DNA of 64,000 nt from Candidatus Pedobacter colombiensis (lineage in GTDB: Bacteria > Bacteroidota > Bacteroidia > Sphingobacteriales > Sphingobacteriaceae): the NCBI GenBank assembly GCA_029202485.1, contig CP119313.1:248001-312000 (forward strand), in the 5' to 3' direction. This document shows, piece after piece, positions 35,396 to 45,304 of the stretch. The position numbers and the translations under genes were made by a program. The notes under the pieces are model-generated. The model was not told the origin of the DNA, did not search any database, and saw only the letters and a program-made list of their open reading frames with translations. Within the stretch, counting starts at the first letter, position 1. Each line of letters opens with the position of its first letter.

Positions 35396-37189
35396 TTATT
35401 TCTGGTCAATAGCCTTATTGATTACATCCTGTATGCGTCCTCTGATCTTTAGGGTGCTTAGTTTATCTGTTACCGAAGGGTAAACGCGGTTGGATAGGAA
35501 TACATATACCAATCCTCTTGATGGATCAACCCAAACACAGGTTCCGGTATAGCCTGTATGTCCGTAAGTTTGTGGGGATGCGGTTTCTGAAGGATATTTT
35601 TTTGTCAAATCAGGGTCCCATCTATCAAAACCCAAACCTCTTCTGCTCACATTGGATTGCTTAGCGGTAAACATATCTACAATTTGTGGTGTAAAGTACT
35701 GTTCGCCGCCATAGCTGCCTTTATTTAATAGCATTTGATAAATGATACCCACGTCATTCGCACTGGCGAATAAGCCTGCATGACCAGATACACCGCCTGC
35801 GAGTGCAGCTCCCTGATCATGAACATAGCCCTGCAGTAATGTTTTTCTGAAGTAAGTATCTTCCTCCGTAGGGACAATCTGATCCTTTGGAAATCTGTTT
35901 CTAGGTAAAAAACCGGCTGTTTGCATACCCAGTGGTTTATAAAAATTCTCCTGTACATATTGATCCAACGGAGTGCCGGTAATACGTTCTACAATTTCCT
36001 TCATTACATACATGCTGATGTCACTATATACATAAGTCCCCCTTGTTTTTATCGGTGAGTTTAGCATTTTTGGCCACATCACATCTTTAAAATAATTTTT
36101 TTTGATGTAATAGTTGTCCGCTACTTTGGTCGGGTATGCTGCACTCGAATCACGACTGTAGTCGCCCGGTTGTATAAAATTGTGGAAAGGGATATAGGGG
36201 ATAAAGCCTGCCTGATGAAGCATTACTTCACGGACCTTAATGTTGTTCATTGGCGACATTCTGGCCTTCGGGATATAAGCGCCGATATTGGTATCAAGGT
36301 TTAGCTTTTTTTCCTCAACCAGTCGCATTACTGTAGGAGTGGTAGCAGTAGTTTTGGTTAAGGAAGCCAGATCGAAAATATCGGTTAGCTTGTCGGGAGC
36401 TTCATTGCTATATGTATGATTTCCATAAGCTTTGTTAAATATTACCTTTCCATCTTTAGCAACCAGGACTACAAGGCCCGGGGTAGCATGAGCATCAATA
36501 GCTTCTTTGGCAATGGCATCAATTTCCTTTAGGTTATTGGTGTTCACTCCGGCGTCTTCCGGTACAGTATATTTTAATCGGGTACTACTGGTGCTGAAAC
36601 CTGAGCCTGCTGTGTATTTTGCTGATAGTGTAGTGGCTAATGTTTTATTTAAACCGATGCCCCCAAATATAGCCTGCGCAATAACAGTAGCAGCAGCTGG
36701 TGTGTTTTGTTCGGTCCAGATTAATGGACAGGTAAGCGGGTTAAAAACCGGAATCGCTCCTTTGTCACCAAAAAGAGCCACGATAACCTGTTTGCTTTTT
36801 GAAAGGCTTAAAATAAAATCAATATTCCTTACACTTTCTGCTTCAGTAGATGGCACGGTAATAATAACTGTGTTAAAATATTTAAGGTCATCTTCCAGAT
36901 TGTCTAGTGTAGCATCACCTTTGTATTGCGTTGAGGAATAGCTGGTTATTTTTGCGTATTTATTTAATAGGCTATCAAAGGCTGTCTGGTAGTTGTAGCC
37001 TAATGAGACACTTGCGATCGTTCTTTTGTCGAGTTTCAACAAGGGGACAATAGCATCTTGATTATTTAGCAGAACAGTATTCTTGCTAATGCCATTGGAT
37101 ATGGCAAGTTGTTGTTCGTTTTGTTTATGGTCTTGTGCACATGCATTGAATGAGCACAAAATAAGCAGACTTATGATCAATTTATTCAT
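35396..37189 (-). CDS. Lipoprotein: GH3 C-terminal-like domain fused to serine beta-lactamase-like hydrolase
   Basis: A 597-residue lipoprotein (SFNAC lipobox, Cys about 17). Residues about 30-205 resemble only the C-terminal domain of family GH3 glucosidases (NTVLLNNQDAIVPLL). Residues about 225-590 are an AmpC-type serine hydrolase with SLTK (SxxK nucleophile), YSD as the YxN position and HTGYTG as the third motif. In other Bacteroidota a full GH3 N-terminal catalytic domain precedes this pair; here it is missing, so the glycosidase part should be inactive. A peptidoglycan-related role is possible. Confidence 0.8.
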   Translation of the reverse strand: MNKLIISLLILCSFNACAQDHKQNEQQLAISNGISKNTVLLNNQDAIVPLLKLDKRTIASVSLGYNYQTAFDSLLNKYAKITSYSSTQYKGDATLDNLEDDLKYFNTVIITVPSTEAESVRNIDFILSLSKSKQVIVALFGDKGAIPVFNPLTCPLIWTEQNTPAAATVIAQAIFGGIGLNKTLATTLSAKYTAGSGFSTSSTRLKYTVPEDAGVNTNNLKEIDAIAKEAIDAHATPGLVVLVAKDGKVIFNKAYGNHTYSNEAPDKLTDIFDLASLTKTTATTPTVMRLVEEKKLNLDTNIGAYIPKARMSPMNNIKVREVMLHQAGFIPYIPFHNFIQPGDYSRDSSAAYPTKVADNYYIKKNYFKDVMWPKMLNSPIKTRGTYVYSDISMYVMKEIVERITGTPLDQYVQENFYKPLGMQTAGFLPRNRFPKDQIVPTEEDTYFRKTLLQGYVHDQGAALAGGVSGHAGLFASANDVGIIYQMLLNKGSYGGEQYFTPQIVDMFTAKQSNVSRRGLGFDRWDPDLTKKYPSETASPQTYGHTGYTGTCVWVDPSRGLVYVFLSNRVYPSVTDKLSTLKIRGRIQDVINKAIDQK

Positions 37190-37333
37190 AAGGTTAAAGA
37201 TAGGAAAAGGATATAAAGGACGGTAAATAAGTGTGTGGTAATTTTTTAACCATTCAACGACAAAATATTCTGGAATGAAACAAAGGATGAGGCTTATTTT
37301 GCCTAAATTAGCAGCTTTACCGAAGATATATAG

Positions 37334-39202
37334 ATGTCAGATATTATACAGCTTCTACCCGATAGTGTAGCCAACCAAATCGCCGCAGGTGAGGTGGTAC
37401 AACGGCCGGCATCGGCAGTAAAAGAGTTATTGGAGAACGCGATAGATGCGGGGGCAAATAAAATTCAATTGATTGTTAAAGATGCCGGAAAGGCTTTGAT
37501 ACAAGTCATAGATAATGGTAGCGGAATGAGTGTAACCGATGCCAGAATGTGCTTTGAACGCCATGCTACTTCTAAAGTACGCAAGGCAGAGGATTTGTTC
37601 GCTATCCGGACGATGGGGTTCAGAGGAGAGGCAATGGCCTCTATTGCTGCCATTGCACAGGTTGAAATGAAAACCCGTAAACATGACGAAGAGCTTGGGA
37701 CTGTTATAGAAATAGAAGGTTCCGTTTTTCTAAAGCAGGAGCCTGTTGCTACTTCAGAAGGTACCAGTATCAGTATTAAAAATCTGTTTTACAACACACC
37801 GGCAAGACGTAATTTCCTGAAAAGTAATCCGGCCGAAATGCGTCATATTCTCGACGAGTTTCAGCGGGTATCGCTTGCACATCCATCTATTGCTTTTACA
37901 CTTCATCATGATGGGGTCGAGATTTACCGTTTACCATCATCTGTTTTAAAACAGCGCATTGTCCATCTGTTTGGCAATAATTACAATGAGCGTTTGATAC
38001 CGGTAGAAGAAGAAACCAGCATCATCAATTTAAAAGGATATATTGGAAAGCCGCAATTTGCCAAGAAAACGAGGGGAGAGCAGTTCTTTTTTGTAAATAA
38101 CCGTTTTATAAAAGACGCTTATTTAAATCATGCCCTAAGCAAAGCTTATGAAGAGTTGCTGGCAGAAGATCATTATCCAATGTATGTGCTGTTTATAGAC
38201 ATAGATCCGGCCAATATTGATGTAAATGTACACCCTACTAAAACAGAGATCAAGTATTTAGATGAGAAGTCAATTTATGCTATATTACATTCAGCAGTAA
38301 AAAGATCATTAGGTAGATTTAACATCAGTCCAACGATAGACTTTGATCAGGAAACAGGTTTTAGTGGGATGATTACCCATAAAGCACCGGAAGAAATTGT
38401 GCCGCCAAGTATCAGCTTTAATCCTGATTTTAACCCTTTTTCGGGAGATAAACCGGTAGCTACAAGAGAATCTGCTTATGCAAGCTTCCCAAAAAGCTAT
38501 GGCGGTGGTGGAAATATGTCACCCAGCACAAAAAACTGGGGATCACTGTATGAGATTGCCAATCATGCTCCGGCAGAGCAATCCGCACTTGATTTACCGG
38601 CAGACGAGAAGGAGCACCAGTTTAGTCCAGTACAAAAGCAATTGATGCAATTGCATAACCGTTATATCATTTCCCAAATTAAATCTGGTTTGATGGTTAT
38701 TGATCAGCAAGCAGCACATGAACGGATTTTATATGAACGTTTTACCGTACATCTGGAAGATAGAAAGGGTGCATCGCAGCAAAGTTTGTTTCCGCAAACA
38801 GTTACTTTAAGTCCAAATGATTACGAGCTGGCAAAAAGTTTACTGGAAGATATCAAAAGTTTGGGGTTTGAAGTCAGAGAGTTTGGCAAAAACACCCTTG
38901 TAATTGAAGGTATCCCTGTTGATTTGGGAGGGGGGAATGTGAACGAAACACAGCTTTTTGAGCATTTAATAGAAGGTTTTAAGAACTCACAGCAAGAACT
39001 GAAATTAGATAAAAGAGATGCACTGGCTAGAAGCATGGCTAGAAACAGTGCTATAAAAAATGGTACAGTTTTGGGGCAGGAAGAGATGAACACATTGATT
39101 GAACAGCTTTTTGCCTGCAAAAGTCCTAACTTTAGTATTAGTGGCAAACCTGTTATCCAAACCATTGGTTTGGCCGAGCTAGATAAAAAATTTGACAAAT
39201 AG
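37334..39202 (+). CDS. mutL: DNA mismatch repair protein MutL
   Basis: A 622-residue GHKL ATPase. The N-terminal motifs are IAAGEVVQRPASAVKELLENAIDAGA, DNGSGM and GFRGEAMASIA. The C-terminal domain carries DQQAAHERILYE, equivalent to the DQHA-x2-E-x4-E nicking-endonuclease motif with His replaced by Gln, which I recall as usual in Bacteroidota, and ACKSPNFSISGKPV near the end. It couples MutS recognition to strand removal. It heads a run of same-strand genes (37.3-45.3 kb). Confidence 0.95.
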   Translation: MSDIIQLLPDSVANQIAAGEVVQRPASAVKELLENAIDAGANKIQLIVKDAGKALIQVIDNGSGMSVTDARMCFERHATSKVRKAEDLFAIRTMGFRGEAMASIAAIAQVEMKTRKHDEELGTVIEIEGSVFLKQEPVATSEGTSISIKNLFYNTPARRNFLKSNPAEMRHILDEFQRVSLAHPSIAFTLHHDGVEIYRLPSSVLKQRIVHLFGNNYNERLIPVEEETSIINLKGYIGKPQFAKKTRGEQFFFVNNRFIKDAYLNHALSKAYEELLAEDHYPMYVLFIDIDPANIDVNVHPTKTEIKYLDEKSIYAILHSAVKRSLGRFNISPTIDFDQETGFSGMITHKAPEEIVPPSISFNPDFNPFSGDKPVATRESAYASFPKSYGGGGNMSPSTKNWGSLYEIANHAPAEQSALDLPADEKEHQFSPVQKQLMQLHNRYIISQIKSGLMVIDQQAAHERILYERFTVHLEDRKGASQQSLFPQTVTLSPNDYELAKSLLEDIKSLGFEVREFGKNTLVIEGIPVDLGGGNVNETQLFEHLIEGFKNSQQELKLDKRDALARSMARNSAIKNGTVLGQEEMNTLIEQLFACKSPNFSISGKPVIQTIGLAELDKKFDK

Positions 39203-39206
39203 ATAA

Positions 39207-39944
39207 ATGAATAATATCCATATACCTCCTGTAGTAAAGAATTTGTTGATCATTAATGCACTGTTTTTTGCTGCAAAATATGTGCTTAGAAATGCAAACA
39301 TAGATTTGGATCAGCTGTTAGGCGCTTTTTATTTTGACTCGCAATACTTTAAAGTATGGCAATTGGTCACTTACATGTTTATGCACGGAGATTTTTGGCA
39401 TATCGCATTTAACATGTTTGGGTTATTCATGTTTGGGGGTGTATTAGAAGCAAGATGGGGGGCAAAAAGGTTTATTAATTTTTACTTGATTACAGGTCTG
39501 GGAGCAGTAGCCCTGCAAATGGGCGTACAGGCTTATGAGGTTTATCACATTACGGGGTCAATTTTGCACAACCCGGTTATGATTGACATGGCGGCAAATC
39601 ATGTTCAAATGCCTGTAAACTTATCACAGGCTGATCAGATGACCTTATTTGGCATTTATGGTTCCCCAATGATTGGTGCGTCGGGTGCGATATTCGGATT
39701 GCTGGTTGCCTTCGGTATGTTATATCCGAATACAGAACTATACATTATGTTTATACCCATTCCTGTTAAGGCAAAATATTTCATTCCATTGTATATTCTT
39801 TTTGAATTGTTTATGGGGGTGGCAAACAGGCCTGGGGATTCAGTAGCCCACTATGCGCATCTTGGTGGTGCATTAATTGGCTTCATCCTTGTGAAGCTTT
39901 GGGGAGATAAAAATAACGATAGATTTTATACCTACTATGAATAA
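39207..39944 (+). CDS. Rhomboid-family intramembrane serine protease (1)
   Basis: A 245-residue protein with six or seven hydrophobic helices. Rhomboid marks are HGDFWHIAFNMFGLFMFG (HxxxN), the nucleophile in GASGAIFGLL and the catalytic His in HYAHLGGALIGF. All are intact, so it should be an active intramembrane protease. An insertion between helices (about 105-145) is polar. It overlaps the second rhomboid by 8 nt. Confidence 0.9.
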   Translation: MNNIHIPPVVKNLLIINALFFAAKYVLRNANIDLDQLLGAFYFDSQYFKVWQLVTYMFMHGDFWHIAFNMFGLFMFGGVLEARWGAKRFINFYLITGLGAVALQMGVQAYEVYHITGSILHNPVMIDMAANHVQMPVNLSQADQMTLFGIYGSPMIGASGAIFGLLVAFGMLYPNTELYIMFIPIPVKAKYFIPLYILFELFMGVANRPGDSVAHYAHLGGALIGFILVKLWGDKNNDRFYTYYE

Positions 39945-40800
39945 TAACCTCTTAAAAGACTTAAAGTATAAAGTATTTCAATCTGGCAATCCTGTATTTT
40001 TCTATATAGGGATCAATGTCCTTATTTTTGTTGTTTTTGCACTCTTAAATATTCCTTTCTTTTTATCAGGTAAAGGTGGTATTGCATATGATAGTCTGAT
40101 CAGAGAATATTTTGGCTTTCCAGCCTCACTGGATAAGTTGCCATACAGATTTTATACAATAATTACTTATCAGTTTTTTCATGCCGGATTGCTTCATGTG
40201 CTTTTTAACATGCTATGGCTGTTCTGGCTAGGGAATATTTTTCTTGATTTCTTAAAACCACGTCAGTTTCATTTTGTATATCTGACAGGAGGGGTCTGCG
40301 GAGCATTGTTTTATGCTTTAGCCTATAATATCTTCCCTGTTTTTGCTATGGCTTTGCCGGGAGCAACGGTTATTGGTGCTTCGGCGTCTGTGATGGCAAT
40401 TATTGTGGCTACGGCTACCTTGCTGCCGGATTATAGCATGAGGTTATTATTTTTTGGCGATGTAAAATTAAAATATCTCGCCATAGCTTATATTGTTTTA
40501 GATTTGATCGGTATTGCTTCTAGCGACGCCGGTGGTAGCTTTGCACATATTGGTGGCGCAGTACTGGGTTTTGCCTACATTAAGCTGTTAAGAAATGGAA
40601 CAGACTGGAGTAACCTATTTAAACGCAAGCCTAAACTAAGAGTTGTTAAAAATGACTCAGGGAAAAAGGATACCCAAAAACAAACGGACAACGTAAATCA
40701 GGAAGAAATAGACAGAATTTTGGATAAAATCTCAAAAACAGGATACGATAAACTCAATAAACAAGAAAAGGAGACCTTATTTAAGGCTAGTAAAAATTAA
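39937..40800 (+). CDS. Rhomboid-family intramembrane serine protease (2)
   Basis: A 287-residue paralogue of the preceding protein. HAGLLHVLFNMLWLFWLG and FAHIGGAVLGFAY are conserved; the serine motif is GASASVM, with Ala in place of the usual Gly after the nucleophile. The C-terminus (about 225-287) is a charged cytoplasmic tail ending DKLNKQEKETLFKASKN. The stop overlaps the next start (TAATGA). Confidence 0.87.
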   Translation: MNNNLLKDLKYKVFQSGNPVFFYIGINVLIFVVFALLNIPFFLSGKGGIAYDSLIREYFGFPASLDKLPYRFYTIITYQFFHAGLLHVLFNMLWLFWLGNIFLDFLKPRQFHFVYLTGGVCGALFYALAYNIFPVFAMALPGATVIGASASVMAIIVATATLLPDYSMRLLFFGDVKLKYLAIAYIVLDLIGIASSDAGGSFAHIGGAVLGFAYIKLLRNGTDWSNLFKRKPKLRVVKNDSGKKDTQKQTDNVNQEEIDRILDKISKTGYDKLNKQEKETLFKASKN

Positions 40801-41909
40801 TGAGAAGAGCTAAGCCTACATTTTTAGATCGATTAGTTCGTCTGGTCGCAGTTGCCCTTGCCCTTGGTATGGTACTGGGTTTCCTGGCAGGTAGGTTTGA
40901 CCCCCGTAGCTTTCAGTTAATTGCCTTTTTTGGTTTGGCTTACCCCTTTTTTCTGGTGCTAAATGTGCTGATGATTTTTTGGTGGTGCTTGCGTAAAAGA
41001 TGGCTTTTCGCTTTTTCTACACTGTTCATCATTCTGCTCGGCTGGTCTGCATTAACAGCTACATTTGGATTTAAGGGCGAGGAAGGAAAAGGGCCTAAAT
41101 CTGATGCCGGACTGATAAGAATGATGACCTACAATGTCCATAGTTTTAAACCTTATGGCCAGGAAAATGTTGAGCCTGTCAAGCAGAAAATGTTGAGCCT
41201 GATTGAAAATGAAAATCCAGATATCATTTGCTTTCAGGAGTATTTTACCCGAAGAAAAGGAACATTTGATATTACTGATAGCTTAAAAAGAATATTAAAT
41301 AAACCACATTATTATTTTGTACCCTCATCTCAAAATGATTACGAAGCTACCGGATTGGCTATTTTCTCAAAATACCCCATTGTAGACAAAGGCACGATTG
41401 TTTTTGGTAAAAACTATGGTGGAAATGCGAGTATATATATTGATGTAATGATTAAAAATCAAAAGATCAGGATATATAATGTGCATTTACAATCCATATC
41501 TTTTGATAAACAGGATTACGATTATATTGATCAGGTTAAAGACCTGGACCCTAAACTCGATCCTTCAAAAAGAATATTGGTAATGCTGAGGAATGCTTTC
41601 CTGAAACGTAGCGAGCAGGTAGATGTCATGAAAGCACACATAAAGACTTGTGAAACTCCATTTCTGATTGCCGGCGATTTTAATGATACCCCGGCATCTT
41701 ATGCGGTAACACAATTGACAAAATCATTAAAAAATACATTTAAAGAACAAGGAACTGGTTTTGGGAAAACTTACAATGGGAAGTTTCCTAATTTTCAGAT
41801 CGATTATATTGCTACCACTAAAAGCATAGATGTAATGAATTATCACATCATTGAGGCTGAATTGTCAGACCATTTTCCTGTTCGTAGTGATTTAAGATTA
41901 AACCCCTAA
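40800..41909 (+). CDS. Membrane-anchored endonuclease/exonuclease/phosphatase
   Basis: A 369-residue protein with three N-terminal membrane helices (about 12-28, 38-60, 68-88) and a C-terminal EEP domain: MTYNVHSF, FQEYF, AGDFNDTPASYAV and DHFPVRSDL. The Asp/His metal-site residues are present. The catalytic domain probably faces the periplasm; substrate (DNA, sugar phosphate or phosphoinositide-like) is undetermined. It is coupled to the rhomboids, and such rhomboid-rhomboid-EEP strings are common in Bacteroidota. Confidence 0.85.
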   Translation: MRRAKPTFLDRLVRLVAVALALGMVLGFLAGRFDPRSFQLIAFFGLAYPFFLVLNVLMIFWWCLRKRWLFAFSTLFIILLGWSALTATFGFKGEEGKGPKSDAGLIRMMTYNVHSFKPYGQENVEPVKQKMLSLIENENPDIICFQEYFTRRKGTFDITDSLKRILNKPHYYFVPSSQNDYEATGLAIFSKYPIVDKGTIVFGKNYGGNASIYIDVMIKNQKIRIYNVHLQSISFDKQDYDYIDQVKDLDPKLDPSKRILVMLRNAFLKRSEQVDVMKAHIKTCETPFLIAGDFNDTPASYAVTQLTKSLKNTFKEQGTGFGKTYNGKFPNFQIDYIATTKSIDVMNYHIIEAELSDHFPVRSDLRLNP

Positions 41910-41915
41910 AATTTT

Positions 41916-41923
41916 TACCTTTG
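41916..41923 (+). promoter_or_regulatory. -7 element immediately before cysS
   Basis: TACCTTTG, ending 4 nt before the cysS ATG. There is no TTG at the expected -33 distance, so the assignment rests on the -7 element. Confidence 0.4.
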
Positions 41924-41927
41924 TATA

Positions 41928-43388
41928 ATGGATAAAGGCTTACACCTATATAATACCCTTTCACGGAGAAAGGAAATTTTTGAACCGCTAAACGCTCCCA
42001 ATGTTGGCATGTACGTTTGTGGTCCGACTGTATACAGTGATGTTCATTTAGGTAATTGTCGCACTTTTATTTCTTTCGATTTAATATTTAGATATTTAAA
42101 ATATAGTGGTTATAAAGTACGGTACGTCAGAAACATTACTGATGCGGGACACTTAGAGGGCGATCGCGATGAGGGAGATGATAAATTTGCTAAAAGGGCT
42201 AAGCTAGAACAGCTGGAGCCTATGGAGATTGTCCAAAAATACACATTGGGATTCCATGATGTATTAAGGATGTTTAATACCCTCCCTCCAAGCATAGAGC
42301 CAACCGCTACCGGACACATTACTGAGCAAATTGAAATGATCAAAGAAATCATTGCCAATGGTTATGCTTATGAGGTAAACGGAACAATTTATTTTGATGT
42401 AGATAAATACAGTAAAACCTATAATTATACCATATTAACCAATAGGAATCTTGAAGATATGCTGGCCAACACCCGCGAACTGGATGGTCAGGATGATAAA
42501 CGTGGAAGACTTGATTTTGCATTGTGGATTAAGGCCAAGCCCGAAACCTTAATGCGCTGGCCTTCTCCATGGGGTGTCGGTTTTCCCGGGTGGCATATTG
42601 AATGCTCGGCGATGAGTGCCAAATACCTGGGCGATGAGTTTGATATCCATGGTGGGGGGATGGACCTTGCAGCAACACATCATACCAACGAGATCGCTCA
42701 GTCTGAAGCCTGCAGCCATAAACAACCTGCAAAATATTGGATGCATACCAATATGCTTACCGTAAATGGTACGCGGATGTCTAAATCAGCAGGAAATGGT
42801 TTCCTGCCAGGCGAACTCTTTACTGGTAACCATCCTTTATTGGAACGGGGATATAGCCCAATGACGGTTAAATTTTTCATGCTTCAAGCGCATTACCGTA
42901 GCACCCTGGATTTCTCTAATGAAGCATTAGATGCTTCTGAGAAAGGTTTCAGAAGGTTAATGAATGCAGTAAGCTTGCTCGAAAAACTAAACCCTTCAGT
43001 GGATACCGATTTTGAAATCGAGCCTTTAGCCATCAATTGCGTTAAGGCAATGAATGATGATTTTAATAGCCCGGTAGTTATTGCCGAGCTGTTCGAAGCT
43101 AGCCGTATCATTAATACAATTTATGATGGAAAAGGCAAAATCTCCGCTACGGAATTAGAAAAACTTAAAAAGCTGATGAATGATTTTGTATTTGATGTTT
43201 TTGGACTAAAAGATGAGGAGACTTCTAATATTGAGCTAAATGCGGTGTTGGATATGGTTATCGACCTGCGTAAAACTGCCAAAGAGAACAAGGATTATGC
43301 AACTTCTGATAAAATACGAGTAGGCCTGCAAAGTATGGGTATCCTGTTAAAGGATAGTAAAGAAGGCACTACGTGGACTAAATCGTAG
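41928..43388 (+). CDS. cysS: Cysteinyl-tRNA synthetase
   Basis: A 486-residue class I synthetase. HLGN in SDVHLGNCR is the HIGH equivalent, RMSKS the KMSKS loop. The zinc ligands sit in VCGPTVY (Cys), HIECSAMS and HGGGMDLAATHHTNE. It charges tRNA-Cys in the cytoplasm. Length is normal and no domain is missing. Confidence 0.95.
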   Translation: MDKGLHLYNTLSRRKEIFEPLNAPNVGMYVCGPTVYSDVHLGNCRTFISFDLIFRYLKYSGYKVRYVRNITDAGHLEGDRDEGDDKFAKRAKLEQLEPMEIVQKYTLGFHDVLRMFNTLPPSIEPTATGHITEQIEMIKEIIANGYAYEVNGTIYFDVDKYSKTYNYTILTNRNLEDMLANTRELDGQDDKRGRLDFALWIKAKPETLMRWPSPWGVGFPGWHIECSAMSAKYLGDEFDIHGGGMDLAATHHTNEIAQSEACSHKQPAKYWMHTNMLTVNGTRMSKSAGNGFLPGELFTGNHPLLERGYSPMTVKFFMLQAHYRSTLDFSNEALDASEKGFRRLMNAVSLLEKLNPSVDTDFEIEPLAINCVKAMNDDFNSPVVIAELFEASRIINTIYDGKGKISATELEKLKKLMNDFVFDVFGLKDEETSNIELNAVLDMVIDLRKTAKENKDYATSDKIRVGLQSMGILLKDSKEGTTWTKS

Positions 43389-43461
43389 GAGTGTTTAATT
43401 GTTAATTACTTTTTAGAAGAGAAAAATTTCCAAACCCTATATTCGCAAGCAAACTATTTAA

Positions 43462-44319
43462 ATGATGAACAAGTTTCTTTATACAATTATTGCCGCTTCT
43501 CTAACACTTGGTGCATATGCACAAAAATCTGATGGAAGCACTAAATCTTTAGTGAAAGCTGAAAAAGAATTTGCAGACAGTTTTGCAAAAAATGGTTCGA
43601 AAGCTGCATATACAGCTTTTGCTGCTGCGGATGGCCTTGCCTTCAGACCCAATCCTGTAAATGCCAGAACTTTTTATGCCGGACAGCCGGATAGTAAAAA
43701 TATCAGCTGGACACCTGTATATGCAAGGGTATCAAAAAGTGGCGACTGGGGCTTTACAACCGGCCCATACACTGAAACCGGTAGTAACCCATCATATGGA
43801 CAATACTTGTCGGTATGGAAAGCAAATAATGGAAAATGGGAATTGGTATTGGATTTAGGAACTTCAACCAATAAACCATTAAATAAAGTAACTCCTGAGT
43901 TCATTGAACCTAAGGAATCTTATAAACCAACGTTTTTAAATGATAAGGTAAGAGCTGCGGGTGCAGATATTGTTGCAACTACGGAAAAAACATTAAATAC
44001 AACATTAAAAACGTATGGCATTGCTGCCTTTTCAACTTTCCTTAATCCAGATGCAAGACTGATATTTCCTGGATATGAACCGATTATTGGTAAAGATAAA
44101 ATATTGCCTTTCTTTAATAACATGGTTGATAAGATCTCTTTAAAAACAACTAAAGCAAATAAGGCAGATGGTGGCGACCTGGCTTATACTTATGGTATTG
44201 CAACCATAGATTATAAAGCAAATCTAAGAGAAAGCTTCAATTATGTGTTTATTTATGAGCGTCAGGCAGACCATAACTGGAACATTATCGCTCAGGTATT
44301 TGCTCCTGCAGAACGCTAA
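43462..44319 (+). CDS. Secreted protein with two NTF2/DUF4440-like domains
   Basis: A 285-residue exported protein (signal MMNKFLYTIIAASLTLGAYAQ). Two copies of a SnoaL/NTF2-like fold: about 28-140 (EKEFADSFAKNGSKAAYTAF, WGFTTGPY, WKANNGKWELVLD) and about 165-285 (LNTTLKTYGIAAFSTFLNPDARLIF, AYTYGIATI, ADHNWNIIAQ). The tandem copy is odd, since DUF4440 proteins usually have one domain. Ligand or enzymatic role unknown. Confidence 0.75.
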   Translation: MMNKFLYTIIAASLTLGAYAQKSDGSTKSLVKAEKEFADSFAKNGSKAAYTAFAAADGLAFRPNPVNARTFYAGQPDSKNISWTPVYARVSKSGDWGFTTGPYTETGSNPSYGQYLSVWKANNGKWELVLDLGTSTNKPLNKVTPEFIEPKESYKPTFLNDKVRAAGADIVATTEKTLNTTLKTYGIAAFSTFLNPDARLIFPGYEPIIGKDKILPFFNNMVDKISLKTTKANKADGGDLAYTYGIATIDYKANLRESFNYVFIYERQADHNWNIIAQVFAPAER

Positions 44320-44339
44320 GCAATATCAATTTGATATAC

Positions 44340-44371
44340 AAAAGGTCTCTTATTCTTAAGGGACCTTTTTT
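44340..44371 (+). terminator. Terminator after the NTF2-like gene
   Basis: A 13-bp stem (44340-44352 with 44357-44369, one G-U pair), loop TTCT, ending in six Ts. Confidence 0.85.
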
Positions 44372-44417
44372 GTTTGCATCCAATAAATCCTTATTTTAAG
44401 CCATTATTTAACTACAG

Positions 44418-45296
44418 ATGAAGAAAATATTACTGATTATATTCCTTGCCTCAGCCATTCAGGTACATGCTCAAAAATTTATGCTTATTGGTCATCAAGG
44501 GGCAAGAGGAATTATGCCCGAGAATACCATTCCGGGAATGATCAAGGCATTAGAATTGAACGCAAACGTACTTAATATGGGAGTGGTGATCTCTAAAGAT
44601 GAACAGGTCGTACTTTCGCACGAGCCTTATTTTAACAACGAGATCAGTACCAGACCCGATGGGAAACCAATCACCTTTAAAGATGAAAAGACCTACAATA
44701 TGTTTAAGATGAATTACGCCGAGATCAAAAAGTTTGATGTCGGTAATAAGATTCATAAGCGTTTTCCAGGTCAGATGAAGCTAAATGCCTATAAGCCGCT
44801 GCTTGCTGAGGTGATTGATTCTGTAGAAGCTTATGTGAAGGTAAAGAAACTGGCAAAACCAATTTATAGTATAGAAACCTCATTGATCAGGAAAGGCGAT
44901 GGCGAATTCCAGCCTGATCCATCAGTATTCATCGAGCGCATTATGGAAATTGTAAAAGCTAAGAAACTGACAAAAAGAGTGATCATTCAATCGCTTGATG
45001 TCCGCACACTTCAATACCTCCATGAGCATTATCCGACGATAAAAACATCGTTAATGATCGATGAGAAGCAGGATTTTGAAGATGCAGTTCAGGTATTGGG
45101 TTTTACGCCGACTTATTATAGCCCTTACTACGTATTGGTTGGAAAGGGACTGGTAGATCGTTGCCACGCCGCAGGTGTAAAAATAATCCCCTGGACAGTA
45201 AATTCTGCCAAAGACATGAAGTATTTAATTAACCTGGGTGTTGATGGAGTAATTACGGATTATCCGAATCAGTATAACCGCGTAATGCAGGAATAA
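44418..45296 (+). CDS. Glycerophosphodiester phosphodiesterase-like protein, active site altered
   Basis: A 292-residue exported GDPD-fold protein (signal about 1-19). The PENT of GIMPENTIPG and the SHEP histidine are present, but the metal-binding E-x-D expected at residues 53-55 is N-M-G, and the HRG start of the motif is HQG (26-28). The glutamate in IYSIETS is retained. Canonical enzymes need the E/D pair for divalent metal, so catalysis is doubtful; a binding role or a different metal site is possible. It converges on moxR, 8 nt apart. Confidence 0.8.
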   Translation: MKKILLIIFLASAIQVHAQKFMLIGHQGARGIMPENTIPGMIKALELNANVLNMGVVISKDEQVVLSHEPYFNNEISTRPDGKPITFKDEKTYNMFKMNYAEIKKFDVGNKIHKRFPGQMKLNAYKPLLAEVIDSVEAYVKVKKLAKPIYSIETSLIRKGDGEFQPDPSVFIERIMEIVKAKKLTKRVIIQSLDVRTLQYLHEHYPTIKTSLMIDEKQDFEDAVQVLGFTPTYYSPYYVLVGKGLVDRCHAAGVKIIPWTVNSAKDMKYLINLGVDGVITDYPNQYNRVMQE

Positions 45297-45304
45297 AAAG
45301 CGAT

